Under the pieces are notes generated by a model. The model did no database searches. It worked only from the letters and a program-made list of their open reading frames with translations, and was not told the DNA's origin. From Actinomycetospora endophytica (GTDB taxonomy: Bacteria > Actinomycetota > Actinomycetes > Mycobacteriales > Pseudonocardiaceae), in NCBI RefSeq assembly GCF_021026375.1, contig NZ_JAJNDB010000003.1, positions 186,001 to 250,000 on the forward strand: a stretch of DNA of 64,000 bases. The letters are read 5' to 3'. Below are positions 44,639 through 57,199 of this stretch, in pieces; the stretch's first letter is position 1; each line of letters begins with the position of its first letter. The position numbers were made by a program, and so were the translations under genes.

Positions 44639-45582
44639 TTCTCCAGCGAGTCCCGCCCAGCCAGGGCTTCGCGAACGTTCCGGACGAACCGCTCCGGCTG
44701 CTCGTGGAGCTCGAACCAGTTCGTCCGGATGACCGTCCAGCCGTCGAGCACCAGGGCGTTCTGCCGATCGGCGTCACGAAGGAACGCGCGGAGGTCGCGG
44801 TGATAGGCCCAGCCGTCGATCTCGACGAGCACCCGCGGCTCGAGGAACGCGAGATCGAGGATCGCCGACCCGTAGCCGCGGAGCTGCAGGCCGTGGTCGG
44901 CGCGCCACCCGGCGATCCCGGCGCCGTGCAGCTCCCGGTGCGCGATCCGCTCGGCCTCGGAGCGGGCTCCGCCGGAGGCGAGGGTCAGCAGCTGTGCGGC
45001 GAGTGGGGCGCCGTACCGGCCCGAACCGCGCAGGTGTGCTCGTCGGAGTTGGGCGAGGCCGACCCCGGTCTGGAGAGCGCGGTCCATCAGCCGGGCGCCA
45101 ACCAGGAGGCCGAGTGTCGCCACGGCCGCGAGGATCGTCGGCGCCTTCTTCGTCACCGCGACGCCGTCCACGATCACCCGGTCGGACGGCTCCACCGCCC
45201 GGCGGATGATCCGCACGCCGGCTCGCGGGCGCGGCCGGCACCCGTGCGGGACCGCGACCTCGATCTCGGACGCCGCCAGGTCGGTCATGCGCCACCAGAA
45301 CGCGGCGGATCGTCCGGTGAGCGTCGCGTCCTCACCGAGGGACAGCATCGCGGCCCGGATGCGCGATCGTGGTGTGACCGGGTGGTCGGTGGCTCGCAGC
45401 ACGCCGCACAGGTCACGCTCCCACCGGCCGCTCCGCACCCGCGCGGCGATCGCGGCCCGGGACAGCCCTGCGCTCATCGCCTGCGCCACGCTGATCACGC
45501 CGTCCTGGGTGCGGAACAGGGCCCGGAGGTGCTCTTCACATCGGTCGTCCTTCACGGGGGTTGGACGGCGCCGGCGCTCCAT
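44632..45582 (-). CDS. DUF559 (Vsr-like) nuclease-fold protein with AbiEi-like N-terminus
   Basis: Protein of 316 aa. The N-terminal part ('LRALFRTQDGVISVAQAMSAGLSRAAIAARVRSGRWERDLCGVLRA') is the winged helix typical of type IV AbiEi antitoxin-like proteins. The middle resembles their transmission domain. The C-terminal 105 residues are a DUF559 Vsr/PD-(D/E)XK-like fold: Glu209 in SEAE, Asp243 in ILDLAF, Glu254/Asp256 in VEIDGWAYH, then 'DADRQNALVLDGWTVIR'. Catalytic residues look intact. No AbiEii toxin gene is adjacent. The gene is framed by 66-bp inverted repeats that touch its stop and lie 18 bp before ATG 45582. GTG 45555 is an alternative start. Likely DNA-binding nuclease; target unknown. 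Confidence 0.82.
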
Positions 45583-45600
45583 CGGCTCCCACTACGGCAA

Positions 45601-45666
45601 GATCAAGATTTCGGTCGCGAGTCGCAGCAAATCTTGCGCGTGTCGCTTCCGAACTCGTGATCATGG
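45601..45666 (-). repeat. right inverted repeat of DUF559 unit
   Basis: Reverse-complement partner of 44573-44638. This copy also contains its own inner dyad, CAAGATTT and AAATCTTG separated by 17 bp, which is degraded in the left copy. It starts 18 bp upstream of the enclosed gene and ends 86 bp before the divergent RecB-family gene. Confidence 0.85.
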
Positions 45667-45752
45667 GCCGGCCGGCGCCGAATACCCGGGCGGGGCGGGA
45701 ATCTCGGGCGGTTCCGTGAAGCGGACCGTGGCTGTCAGGGGGTCGTCGTAGC

Positions 45753-46673
45753 GTGCGGCGCATGATCGAAGCCGACCGCGCCGCGACCGGGGACACCCTC
45801 GCGGTGCCCCTCCCCCGCCCGGCGCCCGACGGCGCTCGTCCGGTCACCCCGCTGCGCCTCGACGAGGAACGCCCACGGCGCCGCCCGGCGCTCTCGCCCT
45901 CGCGCGCCGCCGACTTCAAGCAGTGCCCGCTGCTCTACCGGTTCCGCGTCGTCGACCGGCTGCCCGAGGAGCGGTCGCCGGCCCAGGTGCGGGGCATCGT
46001 CGTGCACGCGGTCCTCGAACGGCTCTTCGGCCTCCCGGCCCTGGAACGCGTCCCCACCCGGGCGCACGCCCTGCTCGCCGAGGTCGTCGCCGAGCTGACC
46101 GAGCAGGACCGCGCCCTGATCGACGAGGCCGACGCGGCCCGCCTGATCGACGCCTACTTCGCGATGGAGGACCCGAGGCGGCTGGCCCCGGAGGCGTGCG
46201 AGGTGTTCCTGGAGGCGGAGCTCGAGTCCGGGGTCGGGCTGCGCGGGTACGTCGACCGGCTCGACGTCAACGCCGCGGGCGACGTGCGCATCGTCGACTA
46301 CAAGACCGGCACCGCCCCGCGCGCGGTCTTCGAGGCCCGGGCGCTCTTCCAGCTGAAGTTCTACGCGCTGGTGCTGCTGCGCAGCCGCGGCGTGCTGCCC
46401 CGCCAGCTCCGGCTGATGTACCTCGGCGACGGCGAGAGCCTCAGCTATCACCCGGAGCGCGACGAACTGGAACGGTTCGAGCGCACCCTCGTCGCGCTGT
46501 GGCAGGCGGTGCTGCGTGCGGCCCCGACCGGCGACTTCCGACCCAACCCCGGCCGGATGTGCGGGTGGTGCTCGCACCAGGCGACCTGCCCGGCCTTCGG
46601 CGGCACCCCGCCCGCGTACCCGGGCTGGCCGGATGATCTCCCTGCCCGATCGGGGGCAGACTGCGAGCCATGA
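45753..46673 (+). CDS. RecB-family PD-(D/E)XK nuclease with Fe-S cluster
   Basis: Protein of 306 aa of the RecB/Cas4/AddB C-terminal nuclease group. Motifs: 'LSPSRAADFKQCPLLYRFRVVDRLPE' (Cys58), 'RGIVVHAVLERLF' (His85), 'GYVDRLDV' (Asp168) and 'IVDYKTG' (Asp182, Lys184). A Cys triad 'MCGWCSHQATCPAF' (Cys270, Cys273, Cys279) with Cys58 should bind a [4Fe-4S] cluster. It is probably a DNA exonuclease in repair (Rv2119 counterpart, from memory). GTG 45753 or ATG 45762 start. Its stop overlaps the thioesterase ATG by 4 bp. Confidence 0.9.
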   Translation: MRRMIEADRAATGDTLAVPLPRPAPDGARPVTPLRLDEERPRRRPALSPSRAADFKQCPLLYRFRVVDRLPEERSPAQVRGIVVHAVLERLFGLPALERVPTRAHALLAEVVAELTEQDRALIDEADAARLIDAYFAMEDPRRLAPEACEVFLEAELESGVGLRGYVDRLDVNAAGDVRIVDYKTGTAPRAVFEARALFQLKFYALVLLRSRGVLPRQLRLMYLGDGESLSYHPERDELERFERTLVALWQAVLRAAPTGDFRPNPGRMCGWCSHQATCPAFGGTPPAYPGWPDDLPARSGADCEP

Positions 46674-47509
46674 GCTCCCCCGCGCCCGAGCCCTACTTCA
46701 CGGTCGTCGACGTGGACACCGCCCAGGGCGGCACCGTCACCCGCGTCGAGGCCTCGGGGTCCACGGCCGGGCCCTGGTTCGCCGACGCCCAGCACATGGG
46801 GCCGCCGAGCGCGCTCCTGGTCCGCGCCCTGGAGCGCGAGTCCGGGCGGGACGACGTCCGGCTCGCCCGCATGACGGTGGAGGTGCTCGGCAAGGTGCCG
46901 GTCGGGGCGCTGGAGCTGCGCGCCCACGTCGCCCGGCCCGGCCGGACCATCGAGCTGGTGTCGGCCGAGCTCGCCGCGCCGGACCCGGCGTCCGGGAAGT
47001 CGCGGGCGGTGGCCCGGGCGGCCGGCTGGTTCCACGGGGTCGTCGACACGGCCGGGGTCGGGACGGTGCCCGGCTCCGCCATGCCTGGGCTGCCCGGGCC
47101 CGAGGAGGGGACCCGACGGGACATCCCGGACGGGTGGCTCCCCGGCTACCTGACCTCGGTCGACTGGCGCTGGATCGACGGCGGCCTCGACAAACCCGGG
47201 CCGGGGCGGGCGTGGGGGCGGGTGCTCACCCAGGTCGTCGCCGGCGAGGAGCCCTCCCCGGCGCAGCGCCTCGCCGCGCTGGCCGACTCGACGAACGGGG
47301 TCGCCTCGCGCCTCGACCTGCGCGACTGGCTCTTCGTCAACACCGACCTCACCCTGCACCTGCACCGGGCGCCCCGCGGCGAGTGGACGGGGCTGGACGC
47401 GGACAGCGTGATCGGGCCCGAGGGCACCGGGACCGCGTACTCGGTCCTGCACGACGAGGCGGGCCCGGTCGGGCGGGCCGCGCAGGCCCTCACGGTCCGG
47501 CCCCGCTGA
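46670..47509 (+). CDS. acyl-CoA thioesterase-like (double hot-dog) protein
   Basis: Protein of 279 aa matching actinobacterial thioesterase-family (TesB/DUF4442-like hot-dog) proteins. The N-terminal hot-dog includes 'GPWFADAQHMGPPSALLVRALERE' and 'RMTVEVLGKVPVGALELRAHVARPGRTIELVSAEL'; the C-terminal one has 'LAALADSTNGVASRLDLRDWLFVNTDLTLHLHRAPRGEWTGLDADS'. It should hydrolyse acyl-CoA esters in the cytoplasm; chain specificity unknown. ATG 46670 is coupled to the RecB-family gene by an ATGA overlap. A hairpin at 47522-47543 ends the pair. Confidence 0.85.
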   Translation: MSSPAPEPYFTVVDVDTAQGGTVTRVEASGSTAGPWFADAQHMGPPSALLVRALERESGRDDVRLARMTVEVLGKVPVGALELRAHVARPGRTIELVSAELAAPDPASGKSRAVARAAGWFHGVVDTAGVGTVPGSAMPGLPGPEEGTRRDIPDGWLPGYLTSVDWRWIDGGLDKPGPGRAWGRVLTQVVAGEEPSPAQRLAALADSTNGVASRLDLRDWLFVNTDLTLHLHRAPRGEWTGLDADSVIGPEGTGTAYSVLHDEAGPVGRAAQALTVRPR

Positions 47510-47521
47510 GGCAGAAACCGA

Positions 47522-47543
47522 GGGTCTGACCCCGGCAGCCGGG
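47522..47543. terminator. hairpins between convergent thioesterase and hisG
   Basis: GGGTC-T-GACCC (47522-47532) and CCCGG-CAG-CCGGG (47531-47543) overlap in the 49-bp gap between two convergent stops. Both are short and lack T-runs, so termination is plausible but unproven. Confidence 0.45.
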
Positions 47544-47558
47544 TACGGACGCCGAGGC

Positions 47559-48542
47559 TCAGCCCCCGGCGACGCCCAGCTGGCTCGCCGTGGGGTCGGA
47601 CGTCGACGGTGCCTCCGCCGGTGGCGGCGTGGCCCCCGGCATCGAGCTGACGCCGCCGTGGCCGGGCAGCACCGCGCGGCAGGACTGCAGCGAGGCGGTG
47701 ACGATGCCGGTGCAGCCGAGGTCGGCGAGCTCGTCCATCACGTCGTTGACCCGGCTGCGGCGCACCATCGCCCGCACCGCGACCCAGCCGTCGAGCGACA
47801 GCGGCGCGACCGTCGGCGCCTGCACACCCGGCGTGACGCGGACCGCCTCGTCCTGGACCTGCTCCGGGCAGTCGTAGTCGAGCATCACGTACTGGCGGGC
47901 GAACACCACACCGCGCAGCCGCTCCACGAAGCGGTACTTGGACTTCATGATGTCGCCCGGGTCGGGTTGCTGGTCGAACTTGGCGTTCCGGTCCACGATC
48001 ACGGCCTGCGACGACAGGATCGGGTCGCCGATCGTGGCCAACCCGTGCTGGGCGAGCGTGCGGCCGGTGGAGACGACGTCCGCGATGGCGTCGGCGACCT
48101 CGAGCTCGATCGACACCTCGACCGCGCCGTCCAGGCGGATGACGTCCTTGGCGGCGATGCGCTGCTGGGCGAGGTTGGCGCGCACCAGCCGGGGGAACGA
48201 GGTCGCGATCCGCTTGCCGGCGAGGTCCTGGACGGTCCAGCCGTGGGCCTGCGGGGCGGCGTAGCGGAACTGCGACTGGCCGAAGCCGAGCTCGAGGACC
48301 TCGTTGACCGACGCCGACGACTCCTCGGTCAGGTCGTGACCGGTGATGCCGAGGTGCAGCTGACCCTCGGAGACGTACGTCGCGATGTCCTTGGGACGCA
48401 GGTAGAAGAACTGCACCCCGTTCGCGTCGTCCGTGAGGGACAGGTCGCGGTTGTCCGACCGTTGCCGGTAGCCGGCGTCACGCAGCATGCGCGACGCCTC
48501 CTCGGCGAGGGATCCCTTGTTCGGGACGGCGACACGGAGCAT
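47559..48542 (-). CDS. hisG: ATP phosphoribosyltransferase, long form
   Basis: Protein of 327 aa, first enzyme of histidine synthesis (ATP + PRPP). Marks: 'MLRVAVPNKGSLAEEASRMLRDAGY', 'FYLRPKDIATYVSEGQLHLGITGHDL', 'KRIATSFPRLVRANL', 'VEVSIELEVADAIADVVSTGRTLAQHGL' and the C-terminal regulatory domain 'VMLDYDCPEQVQDEAVRVTPGVQAPTVAPLSLDGWVAVRAMV' for histidine feedback. The last 40 residues are a Pro/Ser-rich extension beyond the usual end. It follows hisE by 56 bp in one operon. Confidence 0.96.
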   Translation of the reverse strand: MLRVAVPNKGSLAEEASRMLRDAGYRQRSDNRDLSLTDDANGVQFFYLRPKDIATYVSEGQLHLGITGHDLTEESSASVNEVLELGFGQSQFRYAAPQAHGWTVQDLAGKRIATSFPRLVRANLAQQRIAAKDVIRLDGAVEVSIELEVADAIADVVSTGRTLAQHGLATIGDPILSSQAVIVDRNAKFDQQPDPGDIMKSKYRFVERLRGVVFARQYVMLDYDCPEQVQDEAVRVTPGVQAPTVAPLSLDGWVAVRAMVRRSRVNDVMDELADLGCTGIVTASLQSCRAVLPGHGGVSSMPGATPPPAEAPSTSDPTASQLGVAGG

Positions 48543-48598
48543 GGCTGCTTCTCCTGGTGGACGCGATCAGGCTCGCGCCCGGCGGTGTGGAACGGGGA

Positions 48599-48883
48599 TC
48601 AGAGGTACTTGTAGACATCCTCGAGCGTGAGGCCACGCCCGAGCATGATCACCTGGGTGCGGTAGAGCAGCTGGGAGACTTCCTCGGCCAACTTGTCGTC
48701 GGTCTCGTGCTCGGCGGCCAACCACACTTCCCCCGCCTCTTCGAGAACCTTCTTGCCCTGCGCGTGCACCCCGGCGTCGAGCGCGGCGACCGTGCCCGAG
48801 CCCTCGGGGCGGTCGCGTGCTTTCGTGCTGAGCTCCTCGAAGAGCTCCTCGAACGTCTTCACGTTGGACGATGGTCGCATCAT
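48599..48883 (-). CDS. hisE: phosphoribosyl-ATP pyrophosphatase
   Basis: Protein of 94 aa, second step of histidine synthesis. The all-alpha NTP-pyrophosphohydrolase fold shows '[74 protein letters not shown]' with EEAGE and ..EEVSQ metal-binding acids. ATG 48883 (or 48880). The hisE-hisG pair is transcribed leftward; upstream hairpin 48972-48987 separates it from the metH-HAD unit. Confidence 0.96.
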   Translation of the reverse strand: MMRPSSNVKTFEELFEELSTKARDRPEGSGTVAALDAGVHAQGKKVLEEAGEVWLAAEHETDDKLAEEVSQLLYRTQVIMLGRGLTLEDVYKYL

Positions 48884-48971
48884 CGGGTCCGTCCCCGCCC
48901 ACCGGATGGTTCATCGCGCCGCGGGCGGTCGTCGCCGATCGGCGGGCGCGCCGCGGTCGGTGGCACCCCAG

Positions 48972-48987
48972 TAGGCCGAACGGCCTA
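48972..48987 (-). terminator. hairpin overlapping the HAD gene stop
   Basis: TAGGCC-GAAC-GGCCTA is a perfect 6-bp stem with a 4-nt loop. The stop codon of the HAD gene (48987-48985 on the minus strand) forms part of it. It probably separates the metH-HAD transcript from hisE-hisG. Confidence 0.5.
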
Positions 48988-49658
48988 ACGTGCGCCGAGC
49001 GGAAGCAACCCCCGGAGATCGTCCACGGTGAGCCCCACCAGTGAATCCCGGAACGTCCGCCGCTCCCTCGCCGGCACGTCCACCCCGGCGGGCACCACCA
49101 GCACCGACGCTCCGGCCGCGGCCGCCGACGCCGTGCCCGTCGGGGAGTCCTCGACGGCGACGCACCACGCCGGGTCCACGTCGAGCAGCTCCGCGGCGCG
49201 CAGGTACGGGGCCGGGTCCGGCTTGGTCGCCGCCACCTCGTCCCCGCAGACCGTGACGTCGAAGAACTCGCGCCCGATGGTGTCCAGCGCGACCTCGGTG
49301 AGCTCCCGGTAGGTGCTCGTCACCAGCGCCGTCGGTAGTCCGGACGTACGCACCGTCGCGAGCGCCTCCCGGGCCCCGGGGCGCCACGGGAGGCCCCGGG
49401 CGAACACCTCGAAGGTGCGGTCGAGCAGCCAGCGGCCGTCCCGGTCGACGCCCTCGGCGTCGTCGGGGTCGGGCACCCCGACCTCGCGACGCACCGTCGT
49501 GACGGTGCGCCGCAGGCTCGAGCCGGTCAGGTCCTCCCGGGTCGCGGCCGAGAGCTCGCCGCCCAGGTGGGCGGCGAGCTCGGCCATCGTGATCGACCAG
49601 AGGCTCTCCGAGTCGACCAGGGTGCCGTCCATGTCCCAGAGGACGGCCGAGAGACCCG

Positions 49659-49662
<4 letters not shown>
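48985..49662 (-). CDS. HAD-superfamily hydrolase (phosphoglycolate/beta-PGM type)
   Basis: Protein of 225 aa. HAD motif I is 'VLWDMDGTLVDSE' near the start; motif II 'ALVTSTYRELTE'; motif III and IV 'TKPDPAPYLRAAELLDVDPAWCVAVEDSPTGTASAAAAG'. A C1 helical cap follows motif I. Such enzymes dephosphorylate small phosphates; substrate not known. ATG 49662 overlaps the metH stop by 4 bp (ATGA), so it is co-translated with methionine synthase, although no functional link is obvious. Confidence 0.9.
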
Positions 49663-53204
<3,542 letters not shown>

Positions 53205-53210
53205 CACACG

Positions 53211-53272
53211 ATCGTAACGTGACATCCGGGGTCAACCGGTTCCCGTGCGAGCCTCATCACGACCCGTAAGCT
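53211..53272. promoter_or_regulatory. divergent leaderless -10 boxes for metH and PAC2 gene
   Basis: TACGAT on the minus strand (53216-53211) ends 6 nt before metH ATG 53204. TAAGCT on the plus strand (53267-53272) ends 7 nt before GTG 53280. Both are TANNNT boxes at the distance expected for transcription starting on the first codon. The two promoters sit within 62 bp, so activity of one may affect the other. Confidence 0.5.
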
Positions 53273-53279
53273 TGCGCAG

Positions 53280-54200
53280 GTGTCCGACTCCGATCACCTC
53301 GACCCGACGCACGAGCTGACCGATCCGGTCATGCTCTGCGCGTTCGAGGGCTGGAACGACGCTGGTGACGCGGCCAGCACCGCCGTGGAGCATCTCGCGC
53401 TGAGCTGGGACGCCAGCGAGCTCGGCGCGATCGATCCCGAGGACTACTACGACTTCCAGGTGTCACGGCCCACGGTGCGTCTCGTCGACGGGATCAGCCG
53501 CGCGATCGACTGGCCGACCACCCGGTTCACGCTGTGTCGCCCGCCGGGCTCCGCGCGGGATCTGGTGCTGGTGCGGGGCATCGAGCCCAACATGCGGTGG
53601 CGCTCGTTCGTCGCGGAGATCGTGGCGAAGGCCGAGGAGCTCGGCATCACCACGGTGATCACGCTCGGGGCGCTGCTCGCGGACACCCCGCACACCCGCC
53701 CGGTGCCGGTCACCGGGTCGTCGTTCGACAAGGACTCGGCGGCCCGCCACGGCCTCTCCCGGTCCCGCTACCAGGGGCCGACCGGCATCACCGGGGTGCT
53801 CCAGGACGCGTGCGTGCAGGCCGGGATCCCGGCGATCTCGTTCTGGGCCGCCGTCCCGCACTACGTCTCGCAGCCGCCCGCGCCGAAGGCCACCATCGCG
53901 CTGCTGCAGCGGGTGGAGGAGGTCCTCGACGTCGAGGTTCCCCTCGGTGCGCTGCCCGAGCAGGCCGAGAAGTGGGAGCGGACCGTCTCCGAGATGGCCG
54001 ACGAGGACGACGAGGTCCGCGAGTACGTCAAGGCCCTCGAGGAGGCCGGCGACGCCGAGAACGACCTCACCGAGGCCTCCGGTGAGGAGATCGCCGCCGA
54101 CTTCGAGCGCTACCTGCGTCGCCGCGACCCGGGCAACGGTCCGGGTGGCGCCGGCGGGGTGGCGGGCGGCCCGAATCTGGGCGGTCCCTGGGAGCGGTAG
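53280..54200 (+). CDS. PAC2-family protein
   Basis: Protein of 306 aa of the PAC2 (proteasome assembly chaperone 2-like) family. 'PVMLCAFEGWNDAGDAASTAVEHL' opens the domain; 'RDLVLVRGIEPNMRWRSFVAEIVAKAEELGITTVITLGALLADTPHTRPVPVTGSS' and 'YQGPTGITGVLQDACVQAGIPAISFWAAVPHYV' follow. The last 60 residues are an acidic helix and Gly-rich tail. In eukaryotes PAC2 assists 20S assembly; the bacterial role is not settled, but the neighbourhood to proteasome genes is suggestive. GTG 53280, probably leaderless. It converges with eccB, 1 bp apart. Confidence 0.9.
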   Translation: MSDSDHLDPTHELTDPVMLCAFEGWNDAGDAASTAVEHLALSWDASELGAIDPEDYYDFQVSRPTVRLVDGISRAIDWPTTRFTLCRPPGSARDLVLVRGIEPNMRWRSFVAEIVAKAEELGITTVITLGALLADTPHTRPVPVTGSSFDKDSAARHGLSRSRYQGPTGITGVLQDACVQAGIPAISFWAAVPHYVSQPPAPKATIALLQRVEEVLDVEVPLGALPEQAEKWERTVSEMADEDDEVREYVKALEEAGDAENDLTEASGEEIAADFERYLRRRDPGNGPGGAGGVAGGPNLGGPWER

Positions 54201-54201
54201 G

Positions 54202-55707
54202 TCAACGCAGCGTGCGCGCCGCGTCGACGTCCAGCGCCGGGCCGCGCGGCAGGAGGCCGACCACGCTGCGTGGCGCCGGGCGCGGTGCGCCGAGCCCGAG
54301 CGCGGTCGCCGCGCGCACCCCGGGCACCGGGAACACGCGACCGACCGTGTCCACGACGACGCCCCGCGCCGGGTCCGCCTGCTCCCCCGGCCCGACCGGC
54401 ACCACGTAGGCGCCCGACCCGGCGATGCGCACCGCGTCCACGGCGCGTGGTCCGGGGATCGTGGGGTCCGACGCCGGGGTGGGCGGTACCGGCGTCGGCA
54501 GCGTGCCCGCGACGGTGATCGCGGTGGCGACCCCGGGCCGGGCCGACGGCTGCGCGCAGACCACCGGGGCCGTGTCCACGCCGAGCAGCCGCGGGAAGTC
54601 GCGCGGGTAGGCGCCCAGGTCGACGCCGGCCGCCCGGGGCAGGCCGGCCACGGCCGCCGTCGGGACCGTCGCGATGCCGGGGTCGGCGCCGGGGGTCGGG
54701 TCCGCGAACCGGACGAGCTGCGCGACGACGGCCGGGACCTCCTGCACGCCCCGGTCGAGCACCAGCACGAACCGCGGTGACGCGGGCGGGCCGGTCGTCG
54801 CCACCGACCCGACGGCCAGGCCCAGCGCCCGGGTCGCCGGGTCGCTCGGCGGCACGCCGGCACCGGCGACCCGCGGCGGCACCAACGGCGCGCCCACCGG
54901 CAGCGTGCCGAGCAGCGCGGACCCGACGGGACGGGCGGGTTCCCCGGCGATCCCGAGCGCCCGGACGACCGCGCCCTGCGTCGGGTCCAGCGCCGCGCGG
55001 CGCCCGTCGGCGACGAGCCAGGTGACGCCGTCGTCGCCCCGCAGGAGCACGGCCTCGTCGCCGCCGAGGGGACGCCCCAGGGACGGGAAACCGCCGAGCA
55101 CCGCCGTCGCCCGCTGCAGCGCGGCCGGGTCGGCCGCCGGGCCCGCGGCATCCCGCACCGCGTCGCACACCGCCCACGCGTCCGCGACCGGCGGGGTCCC
55201 GGTGTCGGGCAGCTCCGAGGGGGCGCCCGCCAGCCCGGCGGGTGCGGTCCGCGGGGCGGCGACGAGGGCGTCGTCGCGCACCGGCATCGGGTCCACCGCA
55301 CCGTCTCCCGACGACGGGTCGGCGCGGGCCGGGTCGACGCCGGCGGCCAGCAGGCGGGCCGAGGCGAGATCGGTGGTGGGGACGAGCCGGTCCGGCCCGT
55401 GTGCGACGACCAAGAGCGTCCCGGACGGCGTGCCGCGCACGATCACCGCCGCCCGCCAGTCGGTGTCCCCGCGCACCAGGCCCACCACCGCGGCCACGCC
55501 GAGCGCGAGCACCCCGAGCGCCGCCCCGACGACGAGGGCTCGACGACGGGTCCGGCCGGGGTCCGCGCCCGACGGGTCGGCGTGCGGATCCCGCCCGACG
55601 AGCGCCGACTCCAGCCGCCGCGTGACCACGCGCTGGGCGTGGACGCGCGACGGCGTGGGCGGGGCCGCCCGCATCCCGCCGTCGGCGGACCCGCGCACCG
55701 GGCTCAT
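54202..55707 (-). CDS. eccB: type VII secretion protein EccB (orphan)
   Basis: Protein of 501 aa with EccB architecture: cytoplasmic N-terminus with 'PPTPSRVHAQRVVTRRLESALVGRDPHAD', the family's opening signature; one transmembrane helix (about 57-78); and a long periplasmic repeat domain with two Cys ('AWAVCDAV', 'PVVCAQPS') and 'AYVVPVGPGEQADPARGVVVDTVGRVFPVPGV'. EccB is a core subunit of the ESX membrane complex. No eccC, eccD, mycP or esx genes flank it. ATG 55707 lies 10 bp after the mshC stop, so it is read with mshC. Confidence 0.9.
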   Translation of the reverse strand: MSPVRGSADGGMRAAPPTPSRVHAQRVVTRRLESALVGRDPHADPSGADPGRTRRRALVVGAALGVLALGVAAVVGLVRGDTDWRAAVIVRGTPSGTLLVVAHGPDRLVPTTDLASARLLAAGVDPARADPSSGDGAVDPMPVRDDALVAAPRTAPAGLAGAPSELPDTGTPPVADAWAVCDAVRDAAGPAADPAALQRATAVLGGFPSLGRPLGGDEAVLLRGDDGVTWLVADGRRAALDPTQGAVVRALGIAGEPARPVGSALLGTLPVGAPLVPPRVAGAGVPPSDPATRALGLAVGSVATTGPPASPRFVLVLDRGVQEVPAVVAQLVRFADPTPGADPGIATVPTAAVAGLPRAAGVDLGAYPRDFPRLLGVDTAPVVCAQPSARPGVATAITVAGTLPTPVPPTPASDPTIPGPRAVDAVRIAGSGAYVVPVGPGEQADPARGVVVDTVGRVFPVPGVRAATALGLGAPRPAPRSVVGLLPRGPALDVDAARTLR

Positions 55708-55717
55708 GACATCGCGG

Positions 55718-56968
55718 TCAGCGGAGGGCCACGCCGAGCAGTGCGTCGAGGGCGTCGGTCACGCGCTCCCCGGCGTCCTGGACGGTCCCCGACGACGACC
55801 GGCGCAGCGCCTCGTCGGCCCAGGCGTCGACCGCGGTGAGCGCGCCGGGGCTGTCGAGGTCGTCGGCGAGGTGGAGCCGCACGCGCTCGATCATCCCGGC
55901 CGGATCCGGTCCCGAGCCCAGCGAGGCCGCCTCGCGCCAGCGGTGCAGCCGGGCCTGGCCGCCGGTGAGCAGGTCCGCGGTCCACGAGCGGTCGGTGCGC
56001 CAGTGCCCGGAGAGCAGGGCCAGACGGACGGCCATCGAGTCCACGCGGTCGCCCCGGAGCCGGGAGACGAAGACGAGGTTGCCCTTGGACTTCGACATCT
56101 TCTCGCCGTCGAGCCCGATCATCCCGGCGTGACAGTAGTGCCGGGCCATCGGGTGCATCCCGGTGAGGGCCTCGCCGTGCGCCGAGCCGAACTCGTGGTG
56201 CGGGAACGCGAGGTCCGAGCCGCCGCCCTGGACGTCGTAGGTGTCGCCGAGGCGGTTGAGGGCGATCGCGGTGCACTCGACGTGCCAGCCGGGTCGGCCG
56301 TCGCCGAGGTCGGAGGGCCAGGACGGCTCCCCCTCGCGCGCCATCCGCCAGAGCAGCGCGTCGAGTGCGTGGCGCTTGCCCGGACGGTCGGGGTCGCCGC
56401 CGCGCTCCGGGAACACCTCGGCCATCTGCCGGGTGGAGTACCGCGAGACGTAGCCGAAGTCGGCGGTGGCGGTGTGGTCGAAGTAGACGTCGGGGAACTC
56501 GGCGTCGTCGGCGCGGTAGGCCGCGCCCGAGGCGAGCAGCTTGCCGACGAGCTCGCTGATCTCGTCGACCGCCTCGACCGCCCCGATGTACTCGCGCGGC
56601 GGCAGCACCCGCAGCGACTCCATGTCCTCGCGGAAGAGCGCGGTCTCGCGCATCCCGAGGACCATCCAGTCGAAGGAGTCCCGTTCCGCGCGCTCGAGCA
56701 GCGGGTCGTCGATGTCGGTGACGTTCTGGACGTAGTGCACGTCGTGCCCGGCGTCGCGCCAGCTGCGGTTCACCAGGTCGAACGCGAGGTAGGTGGCCGC
56801 GTGGCCGAGGTGGGTGGCGTCGTACGGGGTGATGCCGCAGACGTACATCCCGGCGCCCGAGGGGCCGGGCGTCGTCGGGCGGATCTCCCCGCTCGACGTG
56901 TCGTAGAGCCGCAGCGGCGGCGGGGTGCCGGGTACCTGGGGAACCTCGACCGATGACCACGAGCGCAT
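55718..56968 (-). CDS. mshC: cysteine:1D-myo-inosityl-glucosaminide ligase MshC
   Basis: Protein of 416 aa, CysRS-derived ligase of mycothiol synthesis: joins Cys to GlcN-Ins using ATP. Zn-binding Cys44 in 'YVCGITPYD', HIGH-like HLGH (53-56), '[10 protein letters not shown]' and '[10 protein letters not shown]' (Zn ligands), and KMSKS in '[10 protein letters not shown]'. It ends shortly after the helical domain, without the anticodon-binding part of true CysRS, as expected. ATG 56968. Upstream is a 306-bp region with a palindrome at 57168-57180; downstream is eccB in the same operon. Confidence 0.96.
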   Translation of the reverse strand: MRSWSSVEVPQVPGTPPPLRLYDTSSGEIRPTTPGPSGAGMYVCGITPYDATHLGHAATYLAFDLVNRSWRDAGHDVHYVQNVTDIDDPLLERAERDSFDWMVLGMRETALFREDMESLRVLPPREYIGAVEAVDEISELVGKLLASGAAYRADDAEFPDVYFDHTATADFGYVSRYSTRQMAEVFPERGGDPDRPGKRHALDALLWRMAREGEPSWPSDLGDGRPGWHVECTAIALNRLGDTYDVQGGGSDLAFPHHEFGSAHGEALTGMHPMARHYCHAGMIGLDGEKMSKSKGNLVFVSRLRGDRVDSMAVRLALLSGHWRTDRSWTADLLTGGQARLHRWREAASLGSGPDPAGMIERVRLHLADDLDSPGALTAVDAWADEALRRSSSGTVQDAGERVTDALDALLGVALR

Positions 56969-57167
56969 GGCCCCGACCCTAAGCCCCAGACCACCGTCGC
57001 CGGGGTCGAACCGTGGCGCACCGAACCGGGCCGGACACTCGCGCGAACACCCCGCTGGGACCCGGCCGGGTCCTGCCACAGGGTCGTCGCGGGCGAGCAC
57101 GACGGCCCTGGTGTGACGGAAGGACCCGGCCGGGGCGGCCGGAGTCGCGGGGGGTTCGACTCCTGCC

Positions 57168-57180
57168 TACTGTCACAGTA
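57168..57180. promoter_or_regulatory. 13-bp palindrome upstream of mshC
   Basis: TACTGT-C-ACAGTA is a perfect palindrome with one central base, preceding mshC by 200 bp and following the VWA gene stop by about 95 bp. The GTNAC-type half sites resemble response-regulator or redox-regulator operators, but no specific regulator can be named. Confidence 0.4.
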
Positions 57181-57199
57181 ACTCACCGCTAGCGCCGAT

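Noticed and set aside
53205..53279. cobalamin riboswitch before metH
   Set aside because: The gap is only 75 bp and the start codon appears leaderless; no B12-box-like sequence is visible.
57150..57180. possible tRNA 3' half (GTTCGAC T-loop-like word)
   Set aside because: T-stem bases do not pair and no acceptor, D or anticodon stems can be drawn upstream.
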